From Salinibacterium sp. G-O1 (GTDB lineage Bacteria; Actinomycetota; Actinomycetes; Actinomycetales; Microbacteriaceae): a DNA stretch of 64,000 nucleotides. Numbering within the stretch: position 1 is the first letter of the stretch; each line of letters starts with the position of its first letter. The stretch covers positions 310,001 to 374,000 of the forward strand of contig NZ_JASISV010000002.1 of assembly GCF_030063305.1 (NCBI RefSeq). The letters are read 5' to 3'. The notes below the pieces were generated by a model, which ran no database searches, had not been told where the DNA came from, and worked only from the letters and a program-made list of their open reading frames with translations. The translations under genes and the position numbers were made by a program. Shown one piece after another: positions 37,535 to 46,766 of this stretch.

Positions 37535-37909
37535 CTACTTTACGCCGAGCAGGTCGATCACGAAGGTGAGCGTGCGACCTGAGAGACGGTGGCCTCCGCC
37601 GGCGGGGCCGTACGCGAGGTGCGGCGGTGCGATGAGCTGGCGGCGACCGCCGACCTTCATGCCGGGGATGCCCTCCTGCCAGCCCTTGATGAGGGAGGCG
37701 AGGGGGAAGTTGATCGACTGGCCGCGGCTCCAGCTGGAGTCGAACTCCTCGCCGCTCTCGAAATCGACGCCCAGGTAGTGCACGTCGACCGTGGATGAGG
37801 CCTGTGCCTCGGCGCCGGTTCCCTCTTCGATGTCGATGATCACGAGATCGGTGGGCTCTGGGCCCTCGTAGAACTCGACTTCTGGCTTGGTTCGTGGTGA
37901 ATCTGTCAT
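37535..37909 (-). CDS. FKBP-type peptidyl-prolyl cis-trans isomerase
   Basis: A 124-residue cytosolic FKBP domain: GTGAEAQASSTVDVHYLG, GEEFDSSWSRGQSINFPL, LIKGWQEGIPGMKVGGRR, LIAPPHLAYGP and the final LTFVIDLLGV. It speeds proline isomerisation during folding. I chose the ATG at 37909 (MTDSPRTKPE) over a start four codons earlier. No signal peptide. It is the last gene before the terminator at 37482-37526. Confidence 0.95.
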   Translation of the reverse strand: MTDSPRTKPEVEFYEGPEPTDLVIIDIEEGTGAEAQASSTVDVHYLGVDFESGEEFDSSWSRGQSINFPLASLIKGWQEGIPGMKVGGRRQLIAPPHLAYGPAGGGHRLSGRTLTFVIDLLGVK

Positions 37910-37951
37910 GCCACCAGTCAATCAGATACCGGATGCCACGGAGCCTGCTCG

Positions 37952-38611
37952 CTAGTGCGAGTGCTGCGCCGCGAGCGAACGCAGCAGGTCTACGCGCGCG
38001 GCCGGGTCATCGGACGTGAAGACGGCGGAGCCCGCCACGAAGGTGTCGGCACCCGCCTCCGCGGCGATGGAGATTGTCTTCTCGTCAATGCCGCCGTCGA
38101 CCTGAAGCCACACGTCGAGCCCAGACTTCCTCACCGCTTCGCGCAGCAGGTGGAGCTTGGGCATCGTGGACTCCATGAAGCTCTGCCCTCCGAAGCCGGG
38201 TTCGACGGTCATCACCAGGATCTGATCGAATTCGGGAAGCAGCTCAAGGTACGGCTCCACACGTGTGCCCGGCTTTAGGGCGATGCCGGCCCGAGCGCCG
38301 ATGTCTCGCAGGCGCCTCGCGAGGGCGACGGCATCCTGCGCAGCCTCTGCATGAAAGGTGACCGAATATGCGCCGGTTTCGGCGTAGCCAGGGGCCCACC
38401 GATCGGGCTCGTCGATCATGAGGTGCACGTCGAGCGGGCGCGCAGAAACCTCCTGAAGCCGCGCAACCATCTGCGGACCGAAGGTGAGGTTCGGCACGAA
38501 GTGGTTGTCCATGACATCGACATGGATGAGGTCGGCGTTGGAGATGCTCGCAACATCGCGTTCGAGGTTGACGAAGTCGGCGGAGAGGATGCTGGGGTTG
38601 ATGCGAACCAT
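37952..38611 (-). CDS. rpe: Ribulose-phosphate 3-epimerase
   Basis: A 219-residue TIM-barrel enzyme of the pentose phosphate and Calvin-type interconversions (ribulose-5-phosphate to xylulose-5-phosphate). Seen: INPSILSADFVNLE, metal and catalytic residues in IHVDVMDNHFVPNLTFGP, VHLMIDEP, MTVEPGFGGQSF and QVDGGIDEKT. It follows rsmB after 40 bases. Confidence 0.97.
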   Translation of the reverse strand: MVRINPSILSADFVNLERDVASISNADLIHVDVMDNHFVPNLTFGPQMVARLQEVSARPLDVHLMIDEPDRWAPGYAETGAYSVTFHAEAAQDAVALARRLRDIGARAGIALKPGTRVEPYLELLPEFDQILVMTVEPGFGGQSFMESTMPKLHLLREAVRKSGLDVWLQVDGGIDEKTISIAAEAGADTFVAGSAVFTSDDPAARVDLLRSLAAQHSH

Positions 38612-38651
38612 GCTGCGAGCCTACCGAGCGCAGTCGAGCCCGGTCGGGCGG

Positions 38652-40010
38652 TTAAGCCTTGGCGAGCAGCTGGATGAACATGCCGTCGGTGCCGTGTCGA
38701 TGCGGCCACAACTGCACATGGGTGGCGTCGGGCAGGTCGAGAGGCTCCTTGACGATGGACTGCAGCACCGCCGGAGTGTCCATGCGCTCGACGTTGTCGG
38801 CCTTGCGCAGCACCGACGTCACGATGGCCTTCGTCTCGGCGGCGTGCGGAGAGCACGTCACGTAGGCCAGAACGCCGCCAGGCTTCAGCGCCGCAATGGC
38901 CGACTTCAGCAGCTTCGCCTGCAGGTTGCCGAGCCCGGCAACGTCGCTGGGCTGCTTGCGCCAGCGTGCCTCGGGGCGACGGCGCAGGGCGCCGAGACCG
39001 GTGCACGGAGCATCCAGCAAAATCCGGTCGAACGAGTTGGGGCACAGGGCGCCGATCTCGGTGCCGTCCAGCTCCCAGACCTCGGGGGGAGCGTCGAAAA
39101 CGTTCAGAGCCTTGCGCACGAGTTCCGCGCGGGCCGGCACCAGCTCATTCGCCGTCAGGATGGCGCCGCCGGCGAGTGCCTCGGCCGCCAGCAGCGCGGC
39201 CTTCCCGCCGGGACCGGCACAAAGGTCGAGCCACTGCTCCCCCGCGCGAATCGGGCGGGCCCGGCTGAGGGTGAGGGCGGCAAGCTGGGATCCCTCGTCC
39301 TGCACGCGGGCGCGCCCCTCGCGCACCGCCGGGAGGTTGAGCGGGTCACCGTGGTCGAGAATCGCCCCCACCGGCGAGAAGGCGGCGGGATAGGCATCCA
39401 GCTCATCAACTGTCGACTCATCCGGAAGGGCGGCGATCGAAACCCTCGGAGCCACATTGTCGGCGGCGAGGGCACCCTCAAGTTCGTCCTCACGACCCTC
39501 GGCGACGAGCACCTGCCTGAACGCGCGGGTGACCCACAGTGGATGCGAGAACTCGAACGCGAGGGCTTCCTCCCCCGATTCCGCCTCGGCCAGCACCCTC
39601 TCGCGCCAGGTGTCTGCGTCGGTGCGGGTGATGGTGCGCAGCACCCCGTTGACGAAGCCCACCGCGGAGTTGGAGCCGACGGTCTTCGCCAATTCGACGG
39701 ACTCGTCGACCGCGGCGTGCTGGGCGACACGCATCGAGAGCAGCTGGTGGCAGGCGAGCCGCAGCACGTCGAGGACGGCCGGGTCGATCTTGTCTGTGCT
39801 GCGATTGGCGGCCATCGCGATGACCCGGTCGTAGTAGCCCTGCATGCGCAGGGTGCCGTAGGTCAGTTCGGTCGCGAGGCCAGCGTCGGCCTCGGACAGC
39901 TTGGCGCGGCCAAGGCGTACCGGAAGCAGCAGGTTGGCGTAGGCATCGGAGTCACGTACCGCCATGATCACGTCGAGCGCGATGCGCCGGGCTGGTTGGG
40001 GCTGGCTCAT
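38652..40010 (-). CDS. rsmB: 16S rRNA (cytosine-5) methyltransferase RsmB-like with NusB domain
   Basis: A 452-residue protein. Residues about 8-135 are a NusB-like RNA-binding domain (RIALDVIMAVRDSDAYANLLLP). The C-terminal SAM domain has WLDLCAGPGGKAALLAA, the DAPCTGLGALRRRPEARWR motif and the catalytic TCSPHA Cys. It is expected to methylate C967 of 16S rRNA. The ATG at 40010 overlaps the fmt stop by four bases, matching the common fmt-rsmB pairing. Confidence 0.95.
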   Translation of the reverse strand: MSQPQPARRIALDVIMAVRDSDAYANLLLPVRLGRAKLSEADAGLATELTYGTLRMQGYYDRVIAMAANRSTDKIDPAVLDVLRLACHQLLSMRVAQHAAVDESVELAKTVGSNSAVGFVNGVLRTITRTDADTWRERVLAEAESGEEALAFEFSHPLWVTRAFRQVLVAEGREDELEGALAADNVAPRVSIAALPDESTVDELDAYPAAFSPVGAILDHGDPLNLPAVREGRARVQDEGSQLAALTLSRARPIRAGEQWLDLCAGPGGKAALLAAEALAGGAILTANELVPARAELVRKALNVFDAPPEVWELDGTEIGALCPNSFDRILLDAPCTGLGALRRRPEARWRKQPSDVAGLGNLQAKLLKSAIAALKPGGVLAYVTCSPHAAETKAIVTSVLRKADNVERMDTPAVLQSIVKEPLDLPDATHVQLWPHRHGTDGMFIQLLAKA

Positions 40011-40975
40011 GATGTTGCCTCCGTCGATGTTGTCATGGTCGCTGTGGCAGTGGCTCCTGCGCGACCCCTCCACCACGATGCGGCATCCATGGCTTTGCGA
40101 CCGGCGGGATGCACGGTGACCAGCTCAAGCGGGTCGGTGGCGGTGCCAATCAGAATCGCGGAGCCCACGAGGTCGATCACCCCGGGAGGCAGGCGGGGCG
40201 CGTCTCTCGCGACGGCGACGTCGAGCACCTTCAGTCGCACACCGTCGACGATGGTGAAGGCTCCCGGCTCTGGTGTGACGCCCCTGATGATGGCGTGCAC
40301 GGTGGTCGCGGGTTGCGCCCAGTCGATGTCACCGTCGGCGAGGTGAAGTTTCGGGGCGAGGGTCACATCGCCGACCTGCGCCTCGCTGCGGGCCGAGCCA
40401 TCCGCCAGCGCGTTCACGACGCCCATGAGCAGTTCGGCGCCCGAACCCGCAAGTGACCCGAGCAGGTTGCCGGCGGTTTGCTGGGCCCCGATGGTTTCGG
40501 TCATCCGCCCAAAGATGTCGCCGGCGTCGAGTTCCGGAACGAGCTGAAACACCGTTGCACCCGTGATGTCGTCGCCGGCCATGATCGCGCGCTGCACGGG
40601 AGCCGCTCCGCGCCATCGCGGGAGCAACGAGAAGTGCAGGTTGATCCAGCCGAGCCGCGGGGTCGACAGCAGCGGCTCCCTGACGAGTCCGCCGTAGGCG
40701 ACGATGACCCCGAGATCCGGTGCGAGCTGCTGCACCCGTTCGGTGGCCTCGCCCGCCAGCCGGTTGGCTTTGATCACCGGGATGCCGCGAGCTTCTGCCT
40801 CAACCGCCACCGGGGTCGCGGTCAGCACCCCACGACGCCCCTGGGGTGAATCCGCGCGCGTGATCACCGACGCGACATCATGGCCCGAGCTGGCCAACAG
40901 CGAAAGGCTGGGAACGGCTGCGGCCGGGCTGCCGGCGAAAACGATCCTGAGGGCGGGAGACAGTGAAGAAGACAT
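40007..40975 (-). CDS. fmt: Methionyl-tRNA formyltransferase
   Basis: A 322-residue enzyme that formylates initiator Met-tRNA. Seen: RIVFAGSPAAAVPSL, and the folate and catalytic region NLHFSLLPRWRGAAPVQRAI, with DDITGATVFQLVPELDAGDI. I chose the ATG at 40975 (MSSSLSPALR); a GTG at 40999 is an alternative, and neither has a strong ribosome binding site. It follows priA after a 43-base gap. Confidence 0.96.
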   Translation of the reverse strand: MSSSLSPALRIVFAGSPAAAVPSLSLLASSGHDVASVITRADSPQGRRGVLTATPVAVEAEARGIPVIKANRLAGEATERVQQLAPDLGVIVAYGGLVREPLLSTPRLGWINLHFSLLPRWRGAAPVQRAIMAGDDITGATVFQLVPELDAGDIFGRMTETIGAQQTAGNLLGSLAGSGAELLMGVVNALADGSARSEAQVGDVTLAPKLHLADGDIDWAQPATTVHAIIRGVTPEPGAFTIVDGVRLKVLDVAVARDAPRLPPGVIDLVGSAILIGTATDPLELVTVHPAGRKAMDAASWWRGRAGATATATMTTSTEATS

Positions 40976-41018
40976 CCCCGCAATTCTCTCGCGAATCACG
41001 GGCGGACCGCGCCACGGG

Positions 41019-43055
41019 TCACGATTCGAGGAACGGTTCGACGTCGTCCAGCCTGATCCGAAGGCTGGGGGCGGCCGGAGCGTAGCCCTGACGCGAGCCG
41101 GTGCGTTTTCGACGGGACGTCGCAGAACGGATCAGCTCAGACCGGAGCGCTGCCGCCACCTCCGCGCCGTGCGCATAGTCGAACCGGAGGATTGTCCGCA
41201 CCAGCGGCGGCTCGAGATCCACCGGGCCCAGCACGTCGGAGCCCGCGATGCCGGACGCCGCCACGGCGGCGCTGACGGCATCCACCGAGCCTGTGACGGT
41301 GGCGACCCTGATGGCAGGAGGAAACCGCAGACTGCGTCGATCGGCGAGCTCGGCTCGGGCAAAATCGGCCTGCCGCCAGGTCACCAGGGTGGATGCCAGT
41401 GTCCCTCCGACCCCGACGAGCACCGTCGGCGCACCGCCGGCGGCAAGCGCCACAGCGTTGGACCACCAGCGCAGGCAGTCCTCCCCCACCCTCAGGCTCT
41501 CACGGGCGGCCATTTGCTCGCCGTCGAGCAGCAGGACGGCCCGGTATCCGCCCGCGGCGATCGGTTCGGCGCCTCGCGTCGCGATCACCAGGGCCGGACC
41601 CGAGCCAACGGTCTGCACGGGGTGGTCGCCGTCGGCCACGATCACGCGGATTCCCGGAAAGGCTCGACCCAGGTCTTCCGCGGTCCGACTGCTGCCGTTA
41701 CCCACGAATCGAAGCTTTTCGCCCTCGCAGTGCTGGCATTTCCAGGCGGCAGCAAGCGCTCCACACCACGTGCAGGCCGGGGTGGATCTGGCCGATTTCT
41801 GCAGCAGGGGACCCTCGCAGCGCATGCAGCGGGCGGTCTGCTGGCACTCGGCGCACGCAAGTCGGGGCGCGTAGCCGGGGCGGGCGACCTGCACAAGCAC
41901 GGGACCAGTCTCCAGAGCAGTGCGTGCGATCTTCCAGGCGGACGACGGAATCCGGGCCTGGGCGGCAAGGCGATCGTTTGAGGACTGTTGCGAGGTCGGG
42001 ATGACCTTCGGGAGTTGCAACGGTCGGGGAGACACCGATCTCACCCAGCCGATCTCGACGAGTCGCTCGACCTCGGTGCTGCGCGAGTGGCCGAAGAACA
42101 TCAGCGCGCACGACTGCTGTTCCTGGCGGAGGAGCGCCGCGTCTCTCGCGTGAACGTAGGGACTCAACGGCTCGCTGTGCAGCGGATCCCCGTCGTCCCA
42201 CAGTGCGATGAGACCGAGCTTGCTCGCTGGTGCGTAGATGACCGAGCGATTGCCGATGATCGCTACAGGATCGTCCTGGAGGCACCGAAGGAACGCGCGG
42301 TACCGGTCTGGATTCGACTGGCGTGCATCCAGTCTCACGATGCTCGAGGCAGGCAGCACGGCCGCCAGGGCCGACTGCAGTTGCTCCTGGTCGCGATAGT
42401 CGGGCACGGCGAGGATCGCGCTCCGGCCCGCGGCAATCGTGGCGGCAGCGGCGGCGGCCATCGTGACGGCCCACCCGCCGGCCCAGCTGGGATCGGCATC
42501 GAGCGGATGCACTTCACGAACCAGTGGCACGGCGTCGATGGCGAGTCGCTCGTTCGCAGCTATCGCGCCTTCCAGCACGCCCGGGCCATACGCGTCGATT
42601 GGGACGGCAGTGACCGGTTCGCCGTCGGGTGGGGTGTCTGCGGCGAGAAACGCTGTCTCTACCCTGACCTGTCTCTTGGGTACCGCGAGCCTGACGATGT
42701 CGGTTGCCGAGCCGGAGGCACGGTCAGCGGCTCTGCGGGCGAGTGCCCACACCTCGGGCGTAAGAACCTTGATTGGAGACACCACCGAGTCGAGTTCGCT
42801 GAGTACACCCGCATAGTCCCCCCGGGGCGAGACCTCGACGATGATGCCGTCGGCGACCCTGCCTGCCGAGCGAAGCGGAACCCGGACCCGCACCCCTGGC
42901 ATGGCAGCCTCGACCATCGCGCCAGGGATGCCGTAGTCGAAGAGCCTGTCGAGTTGCGGAAGGGGTGAGTCGATGAGCACTTTCGCTACCGACAACGCCC
43001 CGGCGCTGGCCGCCTCGGAAACAGTGGGCACCCCGGTAGTGGATGCCTCGGCCAC
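41019..43055 (-). CDS. priA: Primosomal protein N'-like PriA, helicase motifs degenerate
   Basis: A 678-residue PriA homologue. The N-terminal DNA 3'-end-binding domain (PLPQLDRLFDYGIPG, VRVRVPLRSAGRVADG) and the eight-cysteine zinc region (C401, 404, 410, 413, 428, 431, 440, 443) are intact. The helicase motifs are not: a poly-alanine run at about residues 200-209 stands where GSGKT should be, and LWDDGDPLH replaces the DEAH box. ATP-driven unwinding is therefore unlikely. This degeneracy is typical of actinobacterial PriA. The GTG start overlaps the metK stop by one base. Confidence 0.93.
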   Translation of the reverse strand: MAEASTTGVPTVSEAASAGALSVAKVLIDSPLPQLDRLFDYGIPGAMVEAAMPGVRVRVPLRSAGRVADGIIVEVSPRGDYAGVLSELDSVVSPIKVLTPEVWALARRAADRASGSATDIVRLAVPKRQVRVETAFLAADTPPDGEPVTAVPIDAYGPGVLEGAIAANERLAIDAVPLVREVHPLDADPSWAGGWAVTMAAAAAATIAAGRSAILAVPDYRDQEQLQSALAAVLPASSIVRLDARQSNPDRYRAFLRCLQDDPVAIIGNRSVIYAPASKLGLIALWDDGDPLHSEPLSPYVHARDAALLRQEQQSCALMFFGHSRSTEVERLVEIGWVRSVSPRPLQLPKVIPTSQQSSNDRLAAQARIPSSAWKIARTALETGPVLVQVARPGYAPRLACAECQQTARCMRCEGPLLQKSARSTPACTWCGALAAAWKCQHCEGEKLRFVGNGSSRTAEDLGRAFPGIRVIVADGDHPVQTVGSGPALVIATRGAEPIAAGGYRAVLLLDGEQMAARESLRVGEDCLRWWSNAVALAAGGAPTVLVGVGGTLASTLVTWRQADFARAELADRRSLRFPPAIRVATVTGSVDAVSAAVAASGIAGSDVLGPVDLEPPLVRTILRFDYAHGAEVAAALRSELIRSATSRRKRTGSRQGYAPAAPSLRIRLDDVEPFLES

Positions 43056-44251
43056 TACAGTCCGCTGGCAGCGCGCAGTGCGTCGACGCGGTCGGTGCGC
43101 TCCCAGGTGAAGTCGGGCAGTTCGCGGCCGAAGTGACCGTAGGTTGATGTTGCGGCGTAGATCGGTCGGAGCAGATCGAGATCGCGCACAATGGCGCCTG
43201 GGCGGAGGTCGAAGACGGTCTTGATTGCGTCGATGATGCTGTCTTCGTCGACGTGGGCGGTGCCGAAGGTCTCCACGTAGAGACCGACCGGCGATGCCTT
43301 CCCAATGGCGTACGCCACCTGCACTTCGAGCTTGTCTGCGAGCCCGGCCGCAACGGCGTTTTTGGCTACCCAGCGCATCGCGTACGCGGCCGACCGGTCA
43401 ACCTTGGACGGGTCTTTGCCGCTGAACGCTCCGCCGCCGTGGCGAGCCGCTCCACCATAGGTATCGACGATGATCTTGCGACCCGTGAGCCCCGCATCGC
43501 CCTGCGGCCCACCGATCTCGAAACGACCAGTGGGATTGATGAGCACCCTGAGGTTCGACGAATCGAGGCCTGACGTGGCAAGCACGGGGCGCACCACGAG
43601 TTCTTCGATCTCACGACGCAGTTGCTCGGTGGAGATATCCGGAGAGTGCTGGGTGGAAAGGACGACAGTGTCGACCGTGCGAGGGACGACCCCGTCGTAT
43701 CCCACGGTGACCTGAGTCTTGCCGTCGGGCCTGAGGTAGTCGACCGCGCCGTCGTGCCGCACCGCAGCGAGCCGCTCGGCCATCCGGTGCGCGAGCCAGA
43801 TCGGGATGGGCATCAACTCAGGGGTCTCCCTGGTGGCGAAGCCGAACATGAGCCCCTGGTCGCCTGCCCCCTGTACGTCGCCATCGTCGCTGCTGGACTG
43901 CTCGCGATGCTCGATCGCATTGTCGACGCCCTGTGCGATGTCTGGAGACTGGCCGCCGATCGATACCGATACGCCGCACGAGCGACCGTCAAACCACACG
44001 TCTGACGAGTTGTAGCCGATGTCGGAGATGCGCTTGCGCACGATGGAGGGAATATCGACGTAGCCGGAGGTGGTGACCTCCCCCGCAACATGCACGAGCC
44101 CCGTGGTGACCAGAGTTTCAACCGCAACGCGAGCGTTCTTGTCGACGGTGATCAGCGCGTCGAGGATGCTGTCGCTGATCTGGTCGCAGATCTTGTCAGG
44201 GTGACCCTCGGTAACCGACTCGGACGTAAACAGGCGCAGCGGTGAACTCAT
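43055..44251 (-). CDS. metK: S-adenosylmethionine synthetase
   Basis: A 398-residue enzyme making SAM from methionine and ATP. Seen: [20 protein letters not shown], the hexapeptide [12 protein letters not shown] and the P-loop-like [19 protein letters not shown]. It is 21 bases downstream of coaBC; no SAM riboswitch is seen in that gap. It is co-directional with priA. Confidence 0.98.
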   Translation of the reverse strand: MSSPLRLFTSESVTEGHPDKICDQISDSILDALITVDKNARVAVETLVTTGLVHVAGEVTTSGYVDIPSIVRKRISDIGYNSSDVWFDGRSCGVSVSIGGQSPDIAQGVDNAIEHREQSSSDDGDVQGAGDQGLMFGFATRETPELMPIPIWLAHRMAERLAAVRHDGAVDYLRPDGKTQVTVGYDGVVPRTVDTVVLSTQHSPDISTEQLRREIEELVVRPVLATSGLDSSNLRVLINPTGRFEIGGPQGDAGLTGRKIIVDTYGGAARHGGGAFSGKDPSKVDRSAAYAMRWVAKNAVAAGLADKLEVQVAYAIGKASPVGLYVETFGTAHVDEDSIIDAIKTVFDLRPGAIVRDLDLLRPIYAATSTYGHFGRELPDFTWERTDRVDALRAASGL

Positions 44252-44272
44252 TCTGTGTAACTCCAGGGGTGA

Positions 44273-45484
44273 TTATCGTGCGGACACGAGGTCAAGAATA
44301 CGGTTCGCCACCGACAGCTTGGTGCCGGTCGCCTCGCCGACGATGGTGCCGGAACTGTCGATGACGGAGATCGTGTTGTTCTGAGTCGCGAAGCCTTCGG
44401 TCCAGCCGACCCGGTTGATGATGAGCAGATCGGAGCCTTTGCGCGTGATCTTCTCGCGGCCGATGGCCAGAAGTTTCACGTCATCCGGTTCGGTTTCTGC
44501 CGCAAACCCGACGATGAGCTGGCCCGGCAGCCTGTGCTCGGCGATGGATTTCAGGATGTCGGGGTTGCGAACCAGACGGAGGTCAAGCACGTCACCCTGG
44601 GCGTCCTTTTTGATCTTCGATTCCGCCACGTGCTCTGGCCGGTAATCGGCGACAGCGGCCGCCATGATCACGACGTCATGGGTCTGGGCTTCGGTGGCGA
44701 CGGCTTCGGCAAGTTCGGATGTGGTGCCGACACTGATGACCCTGATGGATGAGGGGCTTTCGACTTCGAGATTCGCGGCGATGAGCGTGACCTCGGCTCC
44801 CCTGGCCGCGGCCGCGATGGCGATCGCAACGCCCTGTCGGCCGCTCGAGCGGTTGCCGATGAACCGCACGGGATCGAGCGGCTCTCGTGTGCCGCCGGCG
44901 GTGACGAGGATTCTGCGTCCCACAAGGTCCTGAGCCGTGACTGTGCCGAGCGCAGCCGCCACGATGTCGTCGACGTCAGACATGCGGCCAGGGCCGGAAT
45001 CGGCGCCGGTGAGTTGCCCGACGGCAGGGCCAACGATGACGACCCCGCGGTCGCGCAGCAGCTGCACGTTGGCCTGCGTTGCCGGGTTTTGCCACATCTC
45101 GGTGTGCATGGCTGGAGCGATGATAACCGGCGCGCTGCTTGCCAGAATCGTGTTGCCCAGCACGTCGTCGGCGAAGCCTCCGGCGATTTTTGCGATGGAG
45201 TTTGCGGTCGCGGGCGCGACAACGATCAGATCGGCGGCCTGCCCGATTGCGACGTGCTTTACCTCGGCGACACCCTCATACAGGTCGGACTGAACGAGGT
45301 TTCGGCTGATGGCCTCAAGGGTGGGCCTGCCGACGAACCGCAGTGCGTTCTCGGTCGCCACGACGTGGACGTCATGGCCAGCCAGCACGAAGGCACGGAC
45401 GATACCGACGGCCTTATATGCAGCGATGCCGCCGGTGACACCGACGACTACGTTGAGCCGCCTCGGCGTGTCTCCAGCGGACAT
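44273..45484 (-). CDS. coaBC: Bifunctional phosphopantothenoylcysteine decarboxylase/synthase
   Basis: A 403-residue coenzyme A biosynthesis enzyme. The N-terminal CoaC flavoprotein half has VVVGVTGGIAAYKAV, PATANSIAKIAGGFADD and the PAMHTEMW active-site motif. The C-terminal CoaB synthetase half (from about residue 190) has ILVTAGGTREPLDPVRFIGN and AAVADYRP. I chose the ATG at 45484 (MSAGDTPRRL), with GGAG nine bases upstream, over a GTG at 45502 with none. Confidence 0.96.
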   Translation of the reverse strand: MSAGDTPRRLNVVVGVTGGIAAYKAVGIVRAFVLAGHDVHVVATENALRFVGRPTLEAISRNLVQSDLYEGVAEVKHVAIGQAADLIVVAPATANSIAKIAGGFADDVLGNTILASSAPVIIAPAMHTEMWQNPATQANVQLLRDRGVVIVGPAVGQLTGADSGPGRMSDVDDIVAAALGTVTAQDLVGRRILVTAGGTREPLDPVRFIGNRSSGRQGVAIAIAAAARGAEVTLIAANLEVESPSSIRVISVGTTSELAEAVATEAQTHDVVIMAAAVADYRPEHVAESKIKKDAQGDVLDLRLVRNPDILKSIAEHRLPGQLIVGFAAETEPDDVKLLAIGREKITRKGSDLLIINRVGWTEGFATQNNTISVIDSSGTIVGEATGTKLSVANRILDLVSAR

Positions 45485-45519
45485 CGACCCAGTCTCCGAC
45501 ACTTGCGAGTCGGTGGTGC

Positions 45520-45780
45520 TTACTCTGAGCTCAGGCGCTTGAGCTCGAGCTTGTCTTCGTTGATCTCGTGAAGAGCAACCGAAAGCGGCTTGTCTTCGAT
45601 GGTCGAGTCGACGAGCGGTCCGACGTTGTCGAAGAGGCTTCCCTCGTGCAGGTCGGCGTAGTAGTCGTTGATCTGGCGGGCGCGCTTCGACGCGAAGATG
45701 ACCAGCTGGTACTTGGAGTCGACCTTCGAGAGAAGTTCGTCGATCGGCGGGTCAATGATGCCGGAGTGCTTGTCAACCAT
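45520..45780 (-). CDS. rpoZ: RNA polymerase omega subunit
   Basis: An 86-residue omega subunit that helps fold the beta-prime subunit. Seen: [33 protein letters not shown], written here as the family's central motif [15 protein letters not shown], and a long C-terminal tail ending in [11 protein letters not shown] chose the ATG at 45780 ([10 protein letters not shown]), just after GGAGCCTC-type spacing; the longer reading has no family match. Its place after gmk is the bacterial norm. Confidence 0.96.
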   Translation of the reverse strand: MVDKHSGIIDPPIDELLSKVDSKYQLVIFASKRARQINDYYADLHEGSLFDNVGPLVDSTIEDKPLSVALHEINEDKLELKRLSSE

Positions 45781-45857
45781 GGAGGCTCCTTGCCTGGTGT
45801 GGATTACGTCGTGCTGCACTGCAAAGCGCACAGTGCATGGTGCGAAGACCGCGAAAC

Positions 45858-46766
45858 TCAGCGGGAAATCGGGGCGCCGATGGGCGCATCCATCAATTCT
45901 ACGACTTCCTGAGCCGCTTGGCTGACTTCTCGGTTGATGACTTTCGCGTCGAACTCGTCCTGGGCGGCCAATTCGACCCTTGCGGTGTCGAGCCTTCGCT
46001 GTTGTTCCTCGGGTTTTTCGGTGCCCCGGCCGATGAGCCTGCGCACCAATTCTTCCCAGGTCGGTGGAAGCAGGAAGACGAGAAGCGCCTCAGACATCAC
46101 GCTTCTGACCTGCCGTGCGCCCTGCAGGTCGATCTCGAGCATCACGCGCTTCCCGGCGGCCAGAGCCTCGTCGATGGGTGGACGCGGGGTGCCGTAGCGG
46201 TAGGAGTTGTGGACGACGGCCCACTCGAGCAGTTCGTTGTCGGCGATCTTTCGATCGAACTCCTCATCGCTCACGAAGTAATAGTGAATTCCATCGATCT
46301 CGCCCGGCCGCGGCGTGCGGGTTGTCGCCGAGACGCTGAGCATGACATCGGGATAGTTCTCGCGGATGTGAGCAGAGACTGTGCCCTTGCCGACGGCCGT
46401 TGGCCCGGCGAGCACGATCAGGCGACTCGGTTCTGCACCCTGACGGTGCACGAGGTAGTCGCGAAGCCGGATGCGCTGGCGAACACCCAGGCCACCCACC
46501 CGCTTCTTGTCTGAGATCCCCAGGTCGAACATGACCCTCGCCACGCGAGTGGGCCCGAGGGTCGGCACGCTGGTGAGAAGTTCGGTTACGCGCAGGCTCG
46601 CTTCGGCGCTGTCCGGGTCGGCCCAGGCTGACTGGGCCACGGCCAGTGCCGTCTTCTGCTTCGACGCGATGGACTGCTTGACGGCGGCCCGAGCGCGGCG
46701 TGCGGCTATGGCTGCTCGACCCGCTGCTGCTCTGTCGACTTCCGGCGGCGCCGGTCTTGGGCTCAT
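45858..46766 (-). CDS. gmk: Integration host factor-like domain fused to guanylate kinase
   Basis: A 302-residue protein about 100 residues longer than usual guanylate kinase. Residues about 10-108 look like actinobacterial integration host factor (mIHF): an N-terminal Ala/Arg-rich helix [14 protein letters not shown], then [20 protein letters not shown] and the [17 protein letters not shown]-contact motif. Residues 115-302 are a complete guanylate kinase: P-loop GPTAVGKG (121-128), [20 protein letters not shown], and [10 protein letters not shown]. It converts GMP to GDP. No internal stop or strong start separates the two halves; both are in frame without interruption. In most actinobacteria these are two adjacent genes. 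It overlaps the pyrF stop by four bases. Confidence 0.93.
   Translation of the reverse strand: MSPRPAPPEVDRAAAGRAAIAARRARAAVKQSIASKQKTALAVAQSAWADPDSAEASLRVTELLTSVPTLGPTRVARVMFDLGISDKKRVGGLGVRQRIRLRDYLVHRQGAEPSRLIVLAGPTAVGKGTVSAHIRENYPDVMLSVSATTRTPRPGEIDGIHYYFVSDEEFDRKIADNELLEWAVVHNSYRYGTPRPPIDEALAAGKRVMLEIDLQGARQVRSVMSEALLVFLLPPTWEELVRRLIGRGTEKPEEQQRRLDTARVELAAQDEFDAKVINREVSQAAQEVVELMDAPIGAPISR

Noticed and set aside
38484-40346. A 620-codon open frame on the plus strand opposite rpe, rsmB and fmt
   Set aside because: It lies antisense to three clearly recognisable genes, and its translation is Arg/Gly/His-rich with no family motif. Such frames are expected in high-GC DNA.
44252-44272. A SAM riboswitch before metK
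   Set aside because: The gap is only 21 bases and no multi-stem structure is possible there.
45858-46766. The mIHF-Gmk fusion as an artefact of two overlapping genes
   Set aside because: Both halves are in one uninterrupted frame with no internal stop and no obvious ribosome binding site and start at the junction near residue 110, so a true fusion is the simplest reading; an undetected sequence error remains possible.
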